In this document: positions 4,880 through 6,160 of the stretch, one piece after another
Layout: each line of letters begins with the position of its first letter
How positions within the stretch are numbered: the first letter of the stretch is position 1
Assembly: GCA_027297005.1 (NCBI GenBank)
Contig: JAPUIN010000277.1
Span: forward strand, 1 to 6,160
Direction: 5' to 3'
From: Acidobacteriota bacterium
Lineage (GTDB): Bacteria > Acidobacteriota > Polarisedimenticolia > Gp22-AA2
Length of the DNA stretch: 6,160 nucleotides
Made by a program: the position numbers and the translations under genes
Notes under the pieces: model-generated
The model's input: only the letters and a program-made list of their open reading frames with translations
Told to the model about the DNA's origin: nothing
Database searches by the model: none

Positions 4880-6160
4880 TCACATCATCTTACTATAGAC
4901 ATACCCCGCCAGAATGACGATCAGGGCTCCGGGGATGACAAAGCGCAGCCATTCGAAATAGGCTGCGCGCCATCCACGTTGCTCCCCTCCGAACAGCTGC
5001 TGGTGCGTCACCTTGCGCCCCAGGCCCCAGGTGATGGCCATCGCGGCCATGCAGCTGCCGAAGACCTGCATGACCGATCCGAAGATCAGATCGAGGTGCG
5101 CGATCAGCGGCGGATGGATCGCGCTCGGCAGCATGACAACGGCCTCGATCAAAAGGACGATCAGGATGATCCGCTTTCGCTCCAGGCGGAAACGCGCGAT
5201 ATCACCCAGCCCGCTCACCAACACCTCCAGCGCCGCAATGTTCGACAGGAACGCCACCAGGAGCAGCGCCGTCAGAAACAGTCCGCCGACCCATCGGCCG
5301 CCGGGCATGGCTTCGAACAGCTCCGGAAGCGTCGCAAAGATCAGATGCGGCCCGGCCGTCATATCGAGCCCGAACACCAGGATCGTCGGGACGATGAACA
5401 ACGAGGCCAGAACCGCGGCTCCCGCGTCCCCCAGAACCGTGACGAGCGCACCGCCGGGGATCGCTTCATCTTCCCTGAGGTAGCTTCCGTAGATCAGCAT
5501 GAGTGTCCCCCCCAGCCCGGCGGAGAAGAATACCTGGCCCAACGCGGCGAAGATTTGCTCCGCCCCCATGAGCGAGAAATCCGGACGGAGAAATTCGGCG
5601 AGCCGCGCCAGCGCCCCCGGAAGAGACAGCGCATAGGCGACCAGCACGATCACGATGACGCCGAACAGAGGCACGAACGCCTTGCTGGCCGTCTCGATCC
5701 CCTTGCGGAGACCGCGATGGATCACGAGGAGGCTCAGGATCAGAAGACCGATCGCAATGGCGTACTGCAGGGGGCCGTTGGCAAGGCCGGCCTCGAAGGC
5801 GGGCCGCCCCTCCAGGCCGAACCCGCGGGTGAAGGAGATGAAGGCCGTGTAGGTGATGTTCGCAATCACCACCAGGTAGTAGGAGTCAGCCACCAGAACG
5901 GTGATCAGCAGAATCCATCCGATGACGAGGCCGGGAGCGCGACCGAAGGCGAGGGTGAAGGCCCCCACCGGCCCCCGGCGGGTCGCTCGGCCGAGCGCCC
6001 ATTCCGCCGACAACGCCGGCACGGCAAACAGTAGCGTGAAGAGCAGATAGACAAATAGAAACGCGCTGCCGCCATAGCGGCCCATCATGTAGGGAAACCG
6101 CCAGACGTTTCCCAGGCCGACCGCCACGCCCACCATGGTCAGCAGGGTGGCGAATCGGGA
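4880..6160 (-). CDS. NSS/SNF family sodium-dependent transporter, 5'-truncated by window edge
   Basis: The frame stays open to the right edge, giving 426 residues; only the first few codons should be missing. The Met at 6136 is internal: upstream codons read SRFATLLT, continuing TM1 of the family. Numbering from that Met, TM1 has the unwound GVAVGLGNVWRFPY motif with Na1 ligand N10; TM3 has the YY pair (86-87) matching LeuT Tyr108; TM6 has FFSAGLGG (S205 at the LeuT T254 position). About 11 hydrophobic segments are visible, ending with VIPGALIVILAGYVYSKMM, as in 11-TM bacterial members such as MhsT and Tyt1. The family imports amino acids or related solutes with Na+ across the inner membrane. 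D237 takes the place of LeuT N286, with Ala at the E290 position, suggesting Cl- independence. L297 replaces the Na2-site Thr354, while S298 matches Ser355. The oxygenase gene follows 10 nt downstream. Substrate is unknown; family assignment is firm. Confidence 0.95.
   Translation of the reverse strand, partial: SRFATLLTMVGVAVGLGNVWRFPYMMGRYGGSAFLFVYLLFTLLFAVPALSAEWALGRATRRGPVGAFTLAFGRAPGLVIGWILLITVLVADSYYLVVIANITYTAFISFTRGFGLEGRPAFEAGLANGPLQYAIAIGLLILSLLVIHRGLRKGIETASKAFVPLFGVIVIVLVAYALSLPGALARLAEFLRPDFSLMGAEQIFAALGQVFFSAGLGGTLMLIYGSYLREDEAIPGGALVTVLGDAGAAVLASLFIVPTILVFGLDMTAGPHLIFATLPELFEAMPGGRWVGGLFLTALLLVAFLSNIAALEVLVSGLGDIARFRLERKRIILIVLLIEAVVMLPSAIHPPLIAHLDLIFGSVMQVFGSCMAAMAITWGLGRKVTHQQLFGGEQRGWRAAYFEWLRFVIPGALIVILAGYVYSKMM

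Noticed and set aside
4814..6034. 406-codon open frame on the plus strand opposite the NSS transporter
   Set aside because: Its product is a low-complexity run of Asp, Arg, Gln, His and Pro typical of the antisense of a hydrophobic GC-rich gene; the minus-strand product has clear family motifs throughout.

Overview
This is a GC-rich bacterial window with six genes in two blocks that converge near position 2800. A twin-arginine export signal, an 11-segment sodium-symporter-type transporter, a long-form UbiD decarboxylase and short operon-like spacing suggest a soil or sediment type Gram-negative bacterium. Acidobacteriota or a similar high-GC phylum would fit, but that placement is a guess from style and not from a marker gene.

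Plus-strand block (2-2742): the 3' part of an ornithine cyclodeaminase/mu-crystallin family gene (N-terminal half lies outside the window), a complete BolA-family gene, and a complete 615-residue UbiD-family prenyl-FMN decarboxylase. The genes are 12 nt apart and then overlapping, so they look co-transcribed. Any promoter lies upstream of the window.

Minus-strand block (6160 down to 2855): an NSS/SNF-family sodium:amino-acid-type symporter (start just outside the right edge), then, after about 10 nt, an Fe(II)/2-oxoglutarate oxygenase of the isopenicillin-N-synthase-like superfamily. After a 167-nt gap that holds a plausible promoter and two small palindromes comes a Tat-exported cupin resembling the cysteamine/plant-cysteine dioxygenase (ADO/PCO) family. 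The 112-nt gap between the two blocks holds a weak hairpin-plus-T-run candidate terminator and no gene.

How the genes work together is inference. The transporter-oxygenase pair reads as uptake of an amino acid or similar solute followed by hydroxylation or oxidation. The exported cupin would act on a thiol in the periplasm and appears to have its own promoter and a lower GC content. The most notable points are the Tat signal on a thiol-dioxygenase-like cupin, the NSS-oxygenase pairing, loss of an expected metal-ligand His in the UbiD protein, and loss of a Na2-site Thr in the transporter. No RNA genes, CRISPR arrays, insertion sequences or attachment sites were seen.
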